A program made the position numbers and the translations under genes. From positions 62,001 to 126,000 of the forward strand of contig NZ_JAHCDK010000003.1 in assembly GCF_018413465.1 (NCBI RefSeq): a DNA stretch of 64,000 bases, read 5' to 3'. The stretch's first letter is position 1. Each line of letters begins with the position of its first letter. The stretch is from Flavobacterium sp. CYK-55. Lineage in GTDB: Bacteria; Bacteroidota; Bacteroidia; Flavobacteriales; Flavobacteriaceae. The notes below the pieces were generated by a model. It ran no database searches, was not told the DNA's origin, and saw only the letters and a list, made by a program, of their open reading frames with translations. This document shows, piece after piece, positions 23,184 to 33,037 of this stretch.

Positions 23184-24581
23184 TTATTTATTGTATCCAA
23201 GAATAGCCAATACTTCTTCAGAGGTTTGTTGTTCTGAATAAACTTCGGTAGCGATGATTCCGTTCTCGTCGCGATCTATCAAAATATGCTTAGGCTGCGG
23301 AATCAAACAGTGGTGTAATCCGCCAAATCCGCCAATGGTTTCTTGATAGGCACCGGTATTGAAAAATCCGATGTACAGAGGTTTTTCTTTGTTGTATTTT
23401 GGTAAATAAACAGCGTTCATGTGCTGTTCAGAGTTGTAATAATCATCGCTGTCGCAAGTCATTCCGCCCAATAAAACGCGTTCGTAGGTGTCGTTCCAAC
23501 GGTTTACGGCCAGCATGACAAAGCGTTTGTTGATGGCCCAAGTATCGGGTAAAGTAGTAATAAACGAACTGTCAATCATGTTCCAGTTTTCGCGGTCGTT
23601 TTGTTTTTTCTGATACAAAACTTGGTAAATCGCGCCACCGCTTTCACCTACGGTAAACGAACCGAATTCGGTAAAAATATGCGGTACCTCAACTTCGGCA
23701 TCGTCACAAGCAATTTTGATTTGATTCAGGATTTCATCCACCATATATTGGTAATCATACTCAAAGGCCAATGAATTTTTAATCGGGAATCCGCCGCCAA
23801 TGTTCAAGCTGTCTAGTGTTGAACACTCTTTTTTGAGGGCGATATACACCTTCATACACTTGAGCAATTCGTTCCAATAGTAGGCCGTGTCACGAATGCC
23901 GGTATTGATAAAAAAGTGAAGCATTTTAAGCTCGACCTTTTTGTTCTCTTGAATTTGTTTGCGGTAAAACGGAACAATGTCTTTGTAACCGATGCCCAAA
24001 CGCGAGGTATAAAACTCAAATTTAGGTTCTTCTTCGGCGGCAATGCGAATGCCGATTTTGAATTTTCCTTTGATTTTTTCTTGAAGCAAATCGAGTTCTT
24101 CATAGTTATCAATCACCGGAATGGTTTTGTTGTGCCCATTGTTCATCAGGCGCGCAATGTTCTCGATGTAGCCGTCGCGTTTGAATCCGTTGCAAACAAC
24201 ATAAGTGTTTTTATTGATTTTTCCGTTTTCGAGTAATTTTTCGACAATATTGATATCAAAAGCCGACGAAGTCTCAATATGGATGTTGTTTTTGAACGCC
24301 TCGTTCATGATGAACTGAAAATGCGAACTCTTGGTACAATAGCAATAGTAGTATTTGCCTTCGTATCCGATTTTTTCCATGCCTTTTCTAAACCAACCTT
24401 TGGCTTTGTTGATGTTGGTTGAAATTTGCGGCAAGTAGGTAAACTTAAGCGGTGTTCCGTATTTCTCAACCAAGTTCATCAAATCAATGTTGTGAAACAA
24501 TAAGTTGTCTTTGTTGAGCGTGAATTCTTCTTGCGGAAAGTAGAACGTTTGGTTGATTAAGTCGTAATATTTAGTATTCAT
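23184..24581 (-). CDS. speA: Arginine decarboxylase, PLP fold III
   Basis: A 465-aa protein with an alanine-racemase-type barrel: YYYCYCTKSSHFQFIM (Lys binding PLP), IETSSAFDINIVEKL, NIGGGFPIK, FTEFGSFTVGESG and GMTCDSDDYY (C-terminal active-site Cys-Asp pair). It converts arginine to agmatine, the first step of polyamine synthesis. It is shorter than E. coli SpeA, matching the flavobacterial form. Likely transcribed toward the DHS-like gene. Confidence 0.9.
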   Translation of the reverse strand: MNTKYYDLINQTFYFPQEEFTLNKDNLLFHNIDLMNLVEKYGTPLKFTYLPQISTNINKAKGWFRKGMEKIGYEGKYYYCYCTKSSHFQFIMNEAFKNNIHIETSSAFDINIVEKLLENGKINKNTYVVCNGFKRDGYIENIARLMNNGHNKTIPVIDNYEELDLLQEKIKGKFKIGIRIAAEEEPKFEFYTSRLGIGYKDIVPFYRKQIQENKKVELKMLHFFINTGIRDTAYYWNELLKCMKVYIALKKECSTLDSLNIGGGFPIKNSLAFEYDYQYMVDEILNQIKIACDDAEVEVPHIFTEFGSFTVGESGGAIYQVLYQKKQNDRENWNMIDSSFITTLPDTWAINKRFVMLAVNRWNDTYERVLLGGMTCDSDDYYNSEQHMNAVYLPKYNKEKPLYIGFFNTGAYQETIGGFGGLHHCLIPQPKHILIDRDENGIIATEVYSEQQTSEEVLAILGYNK

Positions 24582-24634
24582 TAGCGATGGATGATTTTAA
24601 ATTAAAAAATAGAAGACCAAATTTTAATTTAAAT

Positions 24635-24808
24635 TCAAACTCGAATGTTGGCGTACACAATCTGAAGTTCTTCGGCATACTGACCCAAAAATCCCAGGCT
24701 CAAGACAGTCAACAGAAGAAACGTTTTGTCGGCGTTTTTGATAAACCGAAAAAACGGGCTAACGCCACTAGTGACTGATACTTCGGGATGTGGGGTTCTT
24801 TTGTTCAT
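24635..24808 (-). CDS. Small protein with one membrane segment, 57 aa
   Basis: It starts at the ATG at 24808 and reads MNKRTPHPEVSVTSG..., with a hydrophobic stretch TFLLLTVLSLGFLG. A strong promoter (TTG-N21-TACATTTG) ends 7 bp before the ATG, supporting real expression. Function unknown. It lies between aroB and speA, all on the minus strand. Confidence 0.6.
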   Translation of the reverse strand: MNKRTPHPEVSVTSGVSPFFRFIKNADKTFLLLTVLSLGFLGQYAEELQIVYANIRV

Positions 24809-24815
24809 TACTGCG

Positions 24816-24847
24816 CAAATGTAAAAAATAAAAAATTTGCTGTGCAA
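24816..24847 (-). promoter_or_regulatory. Promoter of the 57-aa gene
   Basis: On the minus strand TTG-N21-TACATTTG. The last G is 7 nt before the ATG, so the leader is very short. Confidence 0.75.
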
Positions 24848-24867
24848 CGTTTTGGGTGAAAAAAATA

Positions 24868-25935
24868 TTAAGTTCTGTAGTAGGCAAAGGCTTCTTTAAT
24901 TTCTTCTTTTTCAGCGGTTTGATTGATGATTATTTTACCAATACCTTCAATGAGCGCAAATTGAACTTGGCCATACTCATTTTTTTTGTCGTGAATGAGC
25001 AAATCCATAATGGGCGAAACATCGTCGGGCTGAATTGAGAGTGTTTCAAAAATATCAGAAATAACCGCTTTAATTTCGTTGAGTTCGGTTTGCGAAATCA
25101 GGTTTTTTCGCCAAGCCATAAAGCTCTCTATGATCATGCCGGCTGCAATGGCCTCTCCGTGGAGTAAGTTGGGTTTTTCGGGTTGATCCAGAAAATAGCT
25201 CTCAATTGCGTGACCAATGGTATGCCCGAAGTTCAAGGCTTTTCTGATGCCGTTTTCGGTTGGATCTTGTAGAACAATGTCGTTTTTAATTTCAATTGAC
25301 CGCTGAATTAATCGTTCGAGTTCGGTCCAATTCATAGAGCCCAAATCAAGAAACTCGTTCCAGTATGCGCGATCGTAAATCAAACCGTGCTTGAGCATTT
25401 CGGCCAAACCAGAGCGCATTTCATTTTGTGGGAGTGTTTCTAAAAACGCCACATCAATCAAGACCATTTTTGGGGCATTGATCACGCCGATTTGGTTTTT
25501 GAGCGCCCCTAAATCAACACCATTTTTTCCGCCAATAGACGCATCGACCATCGCCAAAAGTGTTGTGGGCACGTTTATAAAATCAATACCTCTTTTATAA
25601 GCCGAGGCTACAAAGCCACCTAAATCAGTCACCACACCGCCACCCAAATTGACGATCAGACTTTTGCGGTCAGCGCCCAATTCGGTCAGGGCTTGCCAAA
25701 CTTCAAGACAGGTGTATAGATTTTTGTGTTGTTCGCCTGATTCAAATTCAATGATTTCAATAGGTATTTCGGTAGCCACTTGTGCCAAGAAACTCGGCAA
25801 GCAATGCTCATGTGAGCCTTCGTCGACCAAGATATAAATGCCCGAATAAGCTTGTTCGGCCAGTTGCTCGTTGAGCGCTTGATAGGCAGCATCCTGAAAA
25901 TAAACTTGGTAACCATTGGCCTGTAGGACTGACAT
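24868..25935 (-). CDS. aroB: 3-dehydroquinate synthase
   Basis: At 355 aa it shows GGGVVTDLGGFVASAYKRG, VPTTLLAMVDASIGGKNG and ALNFGHTIGHAIE, the NAD- and zinc-binding motifs of AroB. It forms dehydroquinate from DAHP, the second step of the shikimate pathway. It is divergent from the proline dehydrogenase gene, with about 90 bp between the coding starts. Confidence 0.96.
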   Translation of the reverse strand: MSVLQANGYQVYFQDAAYQALNEQLAEQAYSGIYILVDEGSHEHCLPSFLAQVATEIPIEIIEFESGEQHKNLYTCLEVWQALTELGADRKSLIVNLGGGVVTDLGGFVASAYKRGIDFINVPTTLLAMVDASIGGKNGVDLGALKNQIGVINAPKMVLIDVAFLETLPQNEMRSGLAEMLKHGLIYDRAYWNEFLDLGSMNWTELERLIQRSIEIKNDIVLQDPTENGIRKALNFGHTIGHAIESYFLDQPEKPNLLHGEAIAAGMIIESFMAWRKNLISQTELNEIKAVISDIFETLSIQPDDVSPIMDLLIHDKKNEYGQVQFALIEGIGKIIINQTAEKEEIKEAFAYYRT

Positions 25936-25972
25936 AGAAATCGTATAAATTGCGCTGCAAAATAAGGTAATT

Positions 25973-26006
25973 TTGATAAATTATTATGTAATACTATCTA
26001 TATTTG
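25973..26006 (+). promoter_or_regulatory. Promoter of proline dehydrogenase gene
   Basis: TTG (25973-25975), 23 nt, TATATTTG (25999-26006), 20 bp before the ATG at 26027. Confidence 0.65.
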
Positions 26007-26026
26007 TCAAACTATTAAAATCCTCT

Positions 26027-27199
26027 ATGCAACCCATTTTTAACAACACCCAGATAGCTTTTTCACTCAAGAGCGATACCGAACTAGAACGCGCTTATTT
26101 TTTGTTTAAACTTATTGACAGTCAACCGCTGGTGCGCATTGGTACAGCCGTAACCAATTTTGCCATCAAGGCACATTTGCCGGTTGAAGGTTTGATTCGC
26201 GCTACGGTTTTTGACCATTTTTGTGGCGGTGTCAACGAAGATGATTGTTTGCCGGTGGTGGATAAAATGTTTACCAAAGGGGTATCATCGGTGTTGGATT
26301 ATTCGGTTGAAGGCAAAGAAGAAGAAGCTCAGTTTGATGCGGCACTTGCTATGACATTAAAAACAGTAGCTTTTGCAGCTGAGCGCGATGCGATACCTTT
26401 TGCGGTTTTTAAACCTACGGGTTTTGGTCGTATTGATTTGTATGAAAAAGTGGGGGCTAAGCAAGAATTGTCAGAAGCTGAACAAACCGAATGGGCTAGA
26501 GTAGTGGCGCGTTTTGATCAAGTTTGTAAAGAAGCGCACCAACGCGATGTAGCGTTACTGATTGACGCTGAAGAGACCTGGATGCAAGATGCCGCCGATG
26601 ATTTAGTGACCGAGATGATGCGTAAGTACAACCGTGAAAAAGCCATAGTGTTCAACACATTACAGATGTACCGTTGGGACCGAATGGATTATTTGAAAAA
26701 GCTACATGAGCAAGCCAAAGCCGAAGGTTTTTATATCGGAATGAAGCTTGTTCGTGGTGCCTACATGGAAAAAGAAAACGCCCGTGCCGAAGAGCGCAAT
26801 TATATTTCACCCATTTGTATTTCAAAACAAGCTACTGATGACAATTACAATGCTTCGGTTGATTATATGATTGAGCATATAGACCGCATGGCCATTTTTG
26901 CCGGTACCCACAATGAAGAAAGTTCTTATCGTTTGATGCAATTGATGCAGGAAAAAGGGATTGCTAAAGATGACCCGCGCATCTGGTTTGGTCAGTTGTA
27001 TGGAATGAGTGACAACATTAGCTACAATTTAGCAGAACACCGATATAATGTAGCCAAATACTTGCCTTTTGGACCGGTACGCGATGTGATGCCTTATTTG
27101 ATTCGTCGCGCTGAAGAAAATACTTCTGTAGCCGGACAAACCAGTAGAGAATTGACACTGATAAAAACTGAACGAGACCGCCGAAAAAACAAAAACTAA
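26027..27199 (+). CDS. Proline dehydrogenase
   Basis: From the ATG at 26027 the product is 390 aa. It has the PRODH barrel signatures VRGAYMEKENARAEE, FAGTHNEESSYRL and YLPFGPVRDVMPYLIRRAEENTS, including the RRxxEN substrate-binding motif. It oxidises proline to pyrroline-5-carboxylate using FAD. The upstream TTG codon gives 18 extra codons but is the -33 element of the promoter, so I reject that start. Confidence 0.94.
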   Translation: MQPIFNNTQIAFSLKSDTELERAYFLFKLIDSQPLVRIGTAVTNFAIKAHLPVEGLIRATVFDHFCGGVNEDDCLPVVDKMFTKGVSSVLDYSVEGKEEEAQFDAALAMTLKTVAFAAERDAIPFAVFKPTGFGRIDLYEKVGAKQELSEAEQTEWARVVARFDQVCKEAHQRDVALLIDAEETWMQDAADDLVTEMMRKYNREKAIVFNTLQMYRWDRMDYLKKLHEQAKAEGFYIGMKLVRGAYMEKENARAEERNYISPICISKQATDDNYNASVDYMIEHIDRMAIFAGTHNEESSYRLMQLMQEKGIAKDDPRIWFGQLYGMSDNISYNLAEHRYNVAKYLPFGPVRDVMPYLIRRAEENTSVAGQTSRELTLIKTERDRRKNKN

Positions 27200-27222
27200 A
27201 CAATAAATTAACGAATATTATA

Positions 27223-27256
27223 AAAACTCTATCTATTCAGGTAGGGTTTTTTTTTG
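27223..27256 (+). terminator. Terminator after proline dehydrogenase
   Basis: AAAACTCTA pairs with TAGGGTTTT (one G-T pair), followed by a nine-T run. Confidence 0.75.
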
Positions 27257-27321
27257 CTTGCTTGTTTCAGACTCCAAACATGGTTGTCCCTAATTTGCCA
27301 TTTTTAACGTAAAAAAGAGCT

Positions 27322-27753
27322 ATGAAAAAAGTTGGATGTGCCATTATTGGTCTGTTTATTTTTGTGTTGCTGGCTTCGTTTAGTGTTGCACAAGCACCTA
27401 AGGAATCTTCTTATTCAAAAGAGCAAATTGAACACTTTATTCGTGAAGTGTATGCAGAGTCTGCCGAAGGATTGTTTTTTAAAAACAATTCACTCAGACT
27501 TAAATATACTACAGATTTTTTGCAACGTGTTCATATTGTTCTCAATCCTAAATACAAGAACAGCAAACTACCGCTTTTATCAAGTATTGCCTTGGTTAAT
27601 GATTATAATCCGAACCTAAAAAGAGAGCTCGTTTTTGACCCGAATAGCTTTAATCCGCTGAAGTATGATTTTGCCATGTTCAATAAATCAAGGTTGATTG
27701 TTGTGGTTGATCAGACGGATTATGCCATTGTGATAGAACCGAGTAAGTATTAA
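27322..27753 (+). CDS. Exported protein of unknown function, 143 aa
   Basis: A signal peptide (CAIIGLFIFVLLASFSVAQA, residues about 5-24) precedes a mixed alpha/beta domain (KEQIEHFIREVYAESAEGLFF, RLIVVVDQTDYAIVIEPSKY). I recognise no family. It lies 16 bp before the large T9SS repeat protein on the same strand and may share its transcript. Confidence 0.72.
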   Translation: MKKVGCAIIGLFIFVLLASFSVAQAPKESSYSKEQIEHFIREVYAESAEGLFFKNNSLRLKYTTDFLQRVHIVLNPKYKNSKLPLLSSIALVNDYNPNLKRELVFDPNSFNPLKYDFAMFNKSRLIVVVDQTDYAIVIEPSKY

Positions 27754-27769
27754 TACATAAGCAGTAGGG

Positions 27770-30700
27770 ATGACAAAAAAAATACTATTGCTGTTTTTGT
27801 TGCTTTCGGTTTCGGTTCAGGCGCAAACCTACATCATGCAAAACGGATCGTTTAATACGTGTTCCGGAACTTTTTATGATTCGGGTGATGCTACCGGAAA
27901 TTACAGCGCTAATGAAGATTATCAATTGACTTTTTGCCCCGCGACACCGGGCACATATATTCAATTGACTTTTACCGCATTTGATATTGAAATAGCAAAT
28001 AATCTTCGCGATTATATGACCATTTACAATGGTACCGGAACTTCAGGCGATATTATTGCCAACTATTTTGATTCTTCGCCCACAGATTGTTCGGGTGTTG
28101 TTACTTCAAGTGACCCTTCGGGCTGTATTACAGTTGTTTTCTCGTCAAATAACAACAATCAGCGATCGGGTTGGGAAGCTACTATTTCATGTAGTGCAAC
28201 CCAAGGCAATTTAAATGCACCAACTAATTCGGTTTGCTCGGGCGCTAATCCGTTTTGTGCCGATTCAGGTTTAGAATACCCGAATTTAAGTGATTGCGAC
28301 AATGTTCCTGATGCTCCTCAAGAAGTTACCGACAATACTTGTTTAAATACAGCTCCGAATCCTGCTTGGTATTATTTGTCTATTGGTATTTCAGGGGTGA
28401 TTGATTTAGAAATAAAACAATCAACCGGACCCAACAACACCGGTAACGGTTTAGATGTAGATTTTGCCATTTGGGGGCCATTTCCTGACCCAATATCGGC
28501 TTGTAATGATTTTACCTTGGGCGATTGTAATGGCGATCACAACTGTACCGGAAATGTTGTTGACTGTAGTTATGATCCTGCACCTATTGAAAACGCAACG
28601 ATTCCCAATGCTTTGGTTGGCGAAGTTTATATGGTGTTGATTACCAATTATGACGGAGATGCCGGGTTTATCACCATGGAACAAACCAACGCAGGCCAAA
28701 CGGGTGCCGGAAGTACAGATTGTTCAATTGTTTGTCCTACTTTTGTTGGAATTAACCCTACTTGCGGCGGTAGCAACGGGATGATTAAAGTAGCCGGTTT
28801 GGGTGCTTTTCAGACCCATCAAATTACGTATCTTGACGATGGAGCACCGGTTACGATTTCACTAACGGGTAACGCCAATGGACAAGCTACTATTTCAGGA
28901 TTAAATGCCGGAAGTTATACCAACATACTTACGGATATTGTGGGTTGTACTAATCCGTCAACCGTAACTTTAACCTCAAGCGTTCCAAATATTACTGCCG
29001 TTAATGCAACTTCTCCGATATGCTCTGGTGGTCAAGCGGTTTTTACCATAACCGGAACAGCTAGTGCAACTGTAACTTATAATATCAATGGTGGGGCTAG
29101 CCAAACCGTAACCTTAAATGCTAGCGGTATCGGGAGCGTTACTGTAAATGCTGTGACAGCAGCGGTTACCCTCAATACGGTTTCAATTTCATTAGGTGCA
29201 ACTTGTAGTGTGAATGTTGTTTTGACCAAGTCAGTATTGCTTAAACCTGCTTCGATTGTTACCCTTGCAACTGCTTCAGCTACTGAAAACCAGGTTATTT
29301 GTGAAAATTCATCTATAGCCACAATTCAATATACAATTGGCGGAAGTGCTACTGGTGCTTCTGTAAGTGGTTTGCCTAATGGTGTAACAGGTACTTTTGC
29401 TTCAGGGGTTCTAACCATCAGCGGAACTCCAACTCAAACCGGTTCGTTTAATTATACAGTAACAAGCTCGGGTGGATGTACTCCTCATGCGGTTATGAAT
29501 GGTACTATAACCATAAATGTACCTGCATCAGCAACTATAAGTTATCCTTTGTCGCCTTATTGTAACTCATTAACAACTCCTCAGCCCGTTACCATCACTG
29601 GTACAACCGGAGGCACTTTTACTTGTTCGCCCTCAGGATTAACGATTAATCCCAACACTGGTGCTATAACACCAAGCTCGAGCAATACAATCAATTATAC
29701 AGTTATTTATACGATTCCAGCTTCAGGTGGTTGTCCGGCTCAAGTAGTCACTACTCAAGTTAGGATTTCGGCAGTACCTACAGCAAGCATTAGTTACGCA
29801 ACACCGTTTTGTAATTCTATCACCACGGCTCAAGCGGTTACCCGAACCGGTACAGCAGGCGGAACTTATAGTGCTACACCAGCCGGCTTGACCATTGACC
29901 CCAACACAGGAGCAATTAGACCGAATACCAGTTTATCGAATTCTTATACGGTTACCTATACAATGCCAGCAGCTGCGGGTTGTGCTGCCCAAACCACAAC
30001 AGCCAATGTGGTGATTACGACTTTACCGGCAGCGACAATTAGTTATCCGTCCACACCTTATTGCAAGTCATTGACCGGTGCACAAGGAGTGGTGCGTACG
30101 GGCACAGGTGGCGGAACCTACAGCGCTACACCGGCCGGATTGACCATTGATGCAAACACCGGTGCTATTATACCGAGTACGAGTTTGGCCGGAAATTACA
30201 ACGTAACTTATACGATGGCCGCTGTGGGCGGATGCCCGATGCAAACGGCTACCACAACGCTGACCATTACCGCGATTCCAACCGCGACTATTAGCTATGC
30301 GACTCCGTTTTGTAATTCTATCACCACGGCTCAAGCGGTTACCCGAACCGGTACAGCAGGCGGAACATATAGCGCCACACCAGCCGGCTTGACCATTGAC
30401 CCCAACACAGGAGCAATTAGACCGAATACCAGCTTATCGAATTCTTATACGGTTACCTATACAATGTCAGCAGCCGCAGGTTGTGCTGCCCAGACCACAA
30501 CAGCCAATGTAGTGATTACGACTTTACCAGCAGCTACAATTAGTTATCCGTCCACGCCTTATTGTAAATCACTCACTACTGCCCAAGCGATTACGAGAAC
30601 CGGAACTGCGGGCGGAACCTACAGCGCTACACCGGCCGGCTTGACCATTGATGCAAACACCGGTGCTATTATACCGAGTACGAGTTTAGCCGGAAATTAC

Positions 30701-33037
30701 AACGTAACTTATACGATGGCCGCTACGGGCGGATGTCCCCTGCAAACAGCTACGACGCCGGTAACCATTACTGCGATTCCGTCGGCGACGATATCTTATG
30801 CAACACCGTTTTGTAATTCACTCACTACAGCTCAAGCGGTTACCCGAACCGGTACAGCAGGCGGAACATATAGCGCCACACCGTCCGGCTTGACCATTGA
30901 CCCAAACACAGGAGCAATTAGACCCAACACCAGTTTATCGAATTCTTATACGGTTACCTATACAATGTCAGCAGCCGCAGGTTGTGCTGCCCAAACCACA
31001 ACAGCCAATGTGGTGATTACGACTTTACCGGCAGCGACAATTAGTTATCCGTCCACACCTTATTGTAAGTCATTGACCGGTGCACAAGGTGTGGTGCGTA
31101 CGGGCACAGGTGGCGGAACCTACAGCGCTACACCGGCCGGCTTGACCATTGATGCAAACACCGGTGCTATTATACCGAGTACGAGTTTGGCCGGAAATTA
31201 CAACGTAACTTATACGATGGCCGCTGTGGGCGGATGCCCGATGCAAACGGCTACCACAACGCTGACCATTACGGCGATTCCAACCGCGACTATTAGCTAT
31301 GCGACTCCGTTTTGTAATTCACTCACCACAGCGCAAGCGGTTACCCGAACCGGTACAGCAGGCGGAACATATAGCGCCACACCGTCCGGCTTGACCATTG
31401 ACCCCAACACAGGAGCAATTAGACCTAATACCAGTTTATCGAATTCTTATACGGTTACCTATACAATGCCAGCAGCTGCGGGTTGTGCTGCCCAAACCAC
31501 AACAGCTAATGTAGTGATTACGACTTTACCGGCAGCGACAATTAGTTATCCGTCCACACCTTATTGCAAGTCATTGACCGGTGCACAAGGTGTGGTGCGT
31601 ACGGGCACAGGTGGCGGAACCTACAGCGCTACACCGGCCGGGTTGACCATTGATGCAAACACTGGTGCTATTATACCGAGTACGAGTTTAGCCGGAAATT
31701 ACAACGTAACTTATACGATGGCCGCTGTGGGCGGATGCCCGATGCAAACGGCTACCACAACGCTGACCATTACGGCGATTCCATCGGCAACAATATCTTA
31801 CCCGTCAAATGCATATTGCAATTCTGAAGCTGTCATTTTAAATGTTACGCGCGTGGGGACACAAGGCGGAACTTACAGTTCTGTTCCGGCTGGCTTATCG
31901 ATTCATCCGAATACAGGAGCGATTGTTCCTAACGCAAGTGCTGCCGGGAGTTATCAAGTGGTTTATACTATGCCAGCTGCTGCTGGATGTGCCGAACAAA
32001 CTACATCAACTTCAATTATAATTAAAGCACTTCCGGTAGTGACTGCTTCGAGTCAGAATGTGACGATTTGTTCCGGAGATACTTTTAGTGTTTCTTTTAC
32101 TAGTTCGTTGCCCAATACCACTTACAGTTGGGTTCGATTGGCTGACCAGGTGAATGGTTCAAATGTCGGTAGTGGTAGTGTTTTGTCAGAAACATTAACC
32201 ACTGTGAATAGTTCACCCGGAAATGTTTATTACACAGTTACTCCTAATTCAGATGGTTGTGACGGATTGCCTATTGTAGTAACCGTTCGCGTTAATCCGT
32301 TGCCTGAACCGCAACCTGTAGATGGTGTAATTTGTATTAATAATATAACCAATTCAGTCACTAAACCTTATACAATTAATACCTATTTGAATGATTCTAT
32401 TTATGATTTTGTGTGGAGTTTCAACGCAGCGGTTATAACGAGTGCTACGAGCTCAACCTATCAAGCTACTCAAGCGGGAACTTATGAAGTAGTGGCCACC
32501 AACAGTTTTACAGGTTGTGTCTCGTTACCGGTGCAGGTAAATGTTTCTGCAATTAATGGCGCCCAAAGCATGAGTACCTACGGATATGATGCTTTTACCG
32601 AAAATCCGATGGTTGGTGTAAACGTGAACGTTTCTGGAAATTATATGTATCAACTGGATCACGGACCGATTCAGTATTCAAATGTTTTTTACAATGTTCC
32701 TCCGGGCATACACACGGTTTATGTGATTGATGAAGATGGATGTACCCAATTGTCTGAAGAGATTTTGGTCATTAGTTATCCGAAGTTTTTTACCCCGAAT
32801 AATGATGGTTATAACGATACTTGGAATATTGTTGATTTAGCCGATCAGAAGCAATCGATTATTTATATTTTTGATCGCTACGGAAAATTAATCAAGCAAA
32901 TCAGCCCATCCGGTAAAGGTTGGGACGGAACCTACAATGGTTATGAACTACCGTCAACCGATTATTGGTTTAGCGTAGAATATACCGAGAAAAATGTATC
33001 CAAAATATTCAAAGCGCATTTCTCGCTCAAGCGATAA
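27770..33037 (+). CDS. Large T9SS type B cell-surface repeat protein, 1755 aa
   Basis: A signal peptide (residues about 1-18) is followed by a CUB-like domain (LTFTAFDIEIANNLRDYMTIYNG) and a Cys-containing region. Then come ten repeats of about 83 residues, each with ISY...YC-S, GGTYSATPAGLTID-NTGAI and YTM-A-GGC; the middle eight alternate types A and B. The C-terminus reads FFTPNNDGYNDTWNI, IYIFDRYGKLIKQ and GWDGTYNG, the gliding-motility-associated (type B) T9SS sorting domain. It is exported through the Sec system and then T9SS to the surface, probably as an adhesin. The repeats are almost identical in DNA over 2 kb. Confidence 0.93.
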   Translation: MTKKILLLFLLLSVSVQAQTYIMQNGSFNTCSGTFYDSGDATGNYSANEDYQLTFCPATPGTYIQLTFTAFDIEIANNLRDYMTIYNGTGTSGDIIANYFDSSPTDCSGVVTSSDPSGCITVVFSSNNNNQRSGWEATISCSATQGNLNAPTNSVCSGANPFCADSGLEYPNLSDCDNVPDAPQEVTDNTCLNTAPNPAWYYLSIGISGVIDLEIKQSTGPNNTGNGLDVDFAIWGPFPDPISACNDFTLGDCNGDHNCTGNVVDCSYDPAPIENATIPNALVGEVYMVLITNYDGDAGFITMEQTNAGQTGAGSTDCSIVCPTFVGINPTCGGSNGMIKVAGLGAFQTHQITYLDDGAPVTISLTGNANGQATISGLNAGSYTNILTDIVGCTNPSTVTLTSSVPNITAVNATSPICSGGQAVFTITGTASATVTYNINGGASQTVTLNASGIGSVTVNAVTAAVTLNTVSISLGATCSVNVVLTKSVLLKPASIVTLATASATENQVICENSSIATIQYTIGGSATGASVSGLPNGVTGTFASGVLTISGTPTQTGSFNYTVTSSGGCTPHAVMNGTITINVPASATISYPLSPYCNSLTTPQPVTITGTTGGTFTCSPSGLTINPNTGAITPSSSNTINYTVIYTIPASGGCPAQVVTTQVRISAVPTASISYATPFCNSITTAQAVTRTGTAGGTYSATPAGLTIDPNTGAIRPNTSLSNSYTVTYTMPAAAGCAAQTTTANVVITTLPAATISYPSTPYCKSLTGAQGVVRTGTGGGTYSATPAGLTIDANTGAIIPSTSLAGNYNVTYTMAAVGGCPMQTATTTLTITAIPTATISYATPFCNSITTAQAVTRTGTAGGTYSATPAGLTIDPNTGAIRPNTSLSNSYTVTYTMSAAAGCAAQTTTANVVITTLPAATISYPSTPYCKSLTTAQAITRTGTAGGTYSATPAGLTIDANTGAIIPSTSLAGNYNVTYTMAATGGCPLQTATTPVTITAIPSATISYATPFCNSLTTAQAVTRTGTAGGTYSATPSGLTIDPNTGAIRPNTSLSNSYTVTYTMSAAAGCAAQTTTANVVITTLPAATISYPSTPYCKSLTGAQGVVRTGTGGGTYSATPAGLTIDANTGAIIPSTSLAGNYNVTYTMAAVGGCPMQTATTTLTITAIPTATISYATPFCNSLTTAQAVTRTGTAGGTYSATPSGLTIDPNTGAIRPNTSLSNSYTVTYTMPAAAGCAAQTTTANVVITTLPAATISYPSTPYCKSLTGAQGVVRTGTGGGTYSATPAGLTIDANTGAIIPSTSLAGNYNVTYTMAAVGGCPMQTATTTLTITAIPSATISYPSNAYCNSEAVILNVTRVGTQGGTYSSVPAGLSIHPNTGAIVPNASAAGSYQVVYTMPAAAGCAEQTTSTSIIIKALPVVTASSQNVTICSGDTFSVSFTSSLPNTTYSWVRLADQVNGSNVGSGSVLSETLTTVNSSPGNVYYTVTPNSDGCDGLPIVVTVRVNPLPEPQPVDGVICINNITNSVTKPYTINTYLNDSIYDFVWSFNAAVITSATSSTYQATQAGTYEVVATNSFTGCVSLPVQVNVSAINGAQSMSTYGYDAFTENPMVGVNVNVSGNYMYQLDHGPIQYSNVFYNVPPGIHTVYVIDEDGCTQLSEEILVISYPKFFTPNNDGYNDTWNIVDLADQKQSIIYIFDRYGKLIKQISPSGKGWDGTYNGYELPSTDYWFSVEYTEKNVSKIFKAHFSLKR
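29783..31786 (+). repeat. Four 501-bp tandem super-repeats (A 249 bp + B 252 bp)
   Basis: Within the T9SS protein gene, type A units start at 29783, 30284, 30785 and 31286, and a type B unit follows each. Units of the same type are nearly identical in DNA, while A and B differ clearly, so the 501-bp pair is the duplicated unit. Confidence 0.9.

Noticed and set aside
24587-24778. 63-codon plus-strand frame opposite the 57-aa gene
   Set aside because: Low-complexity Asn/Lys composition, and the opposite strand has a clear promoter and start.
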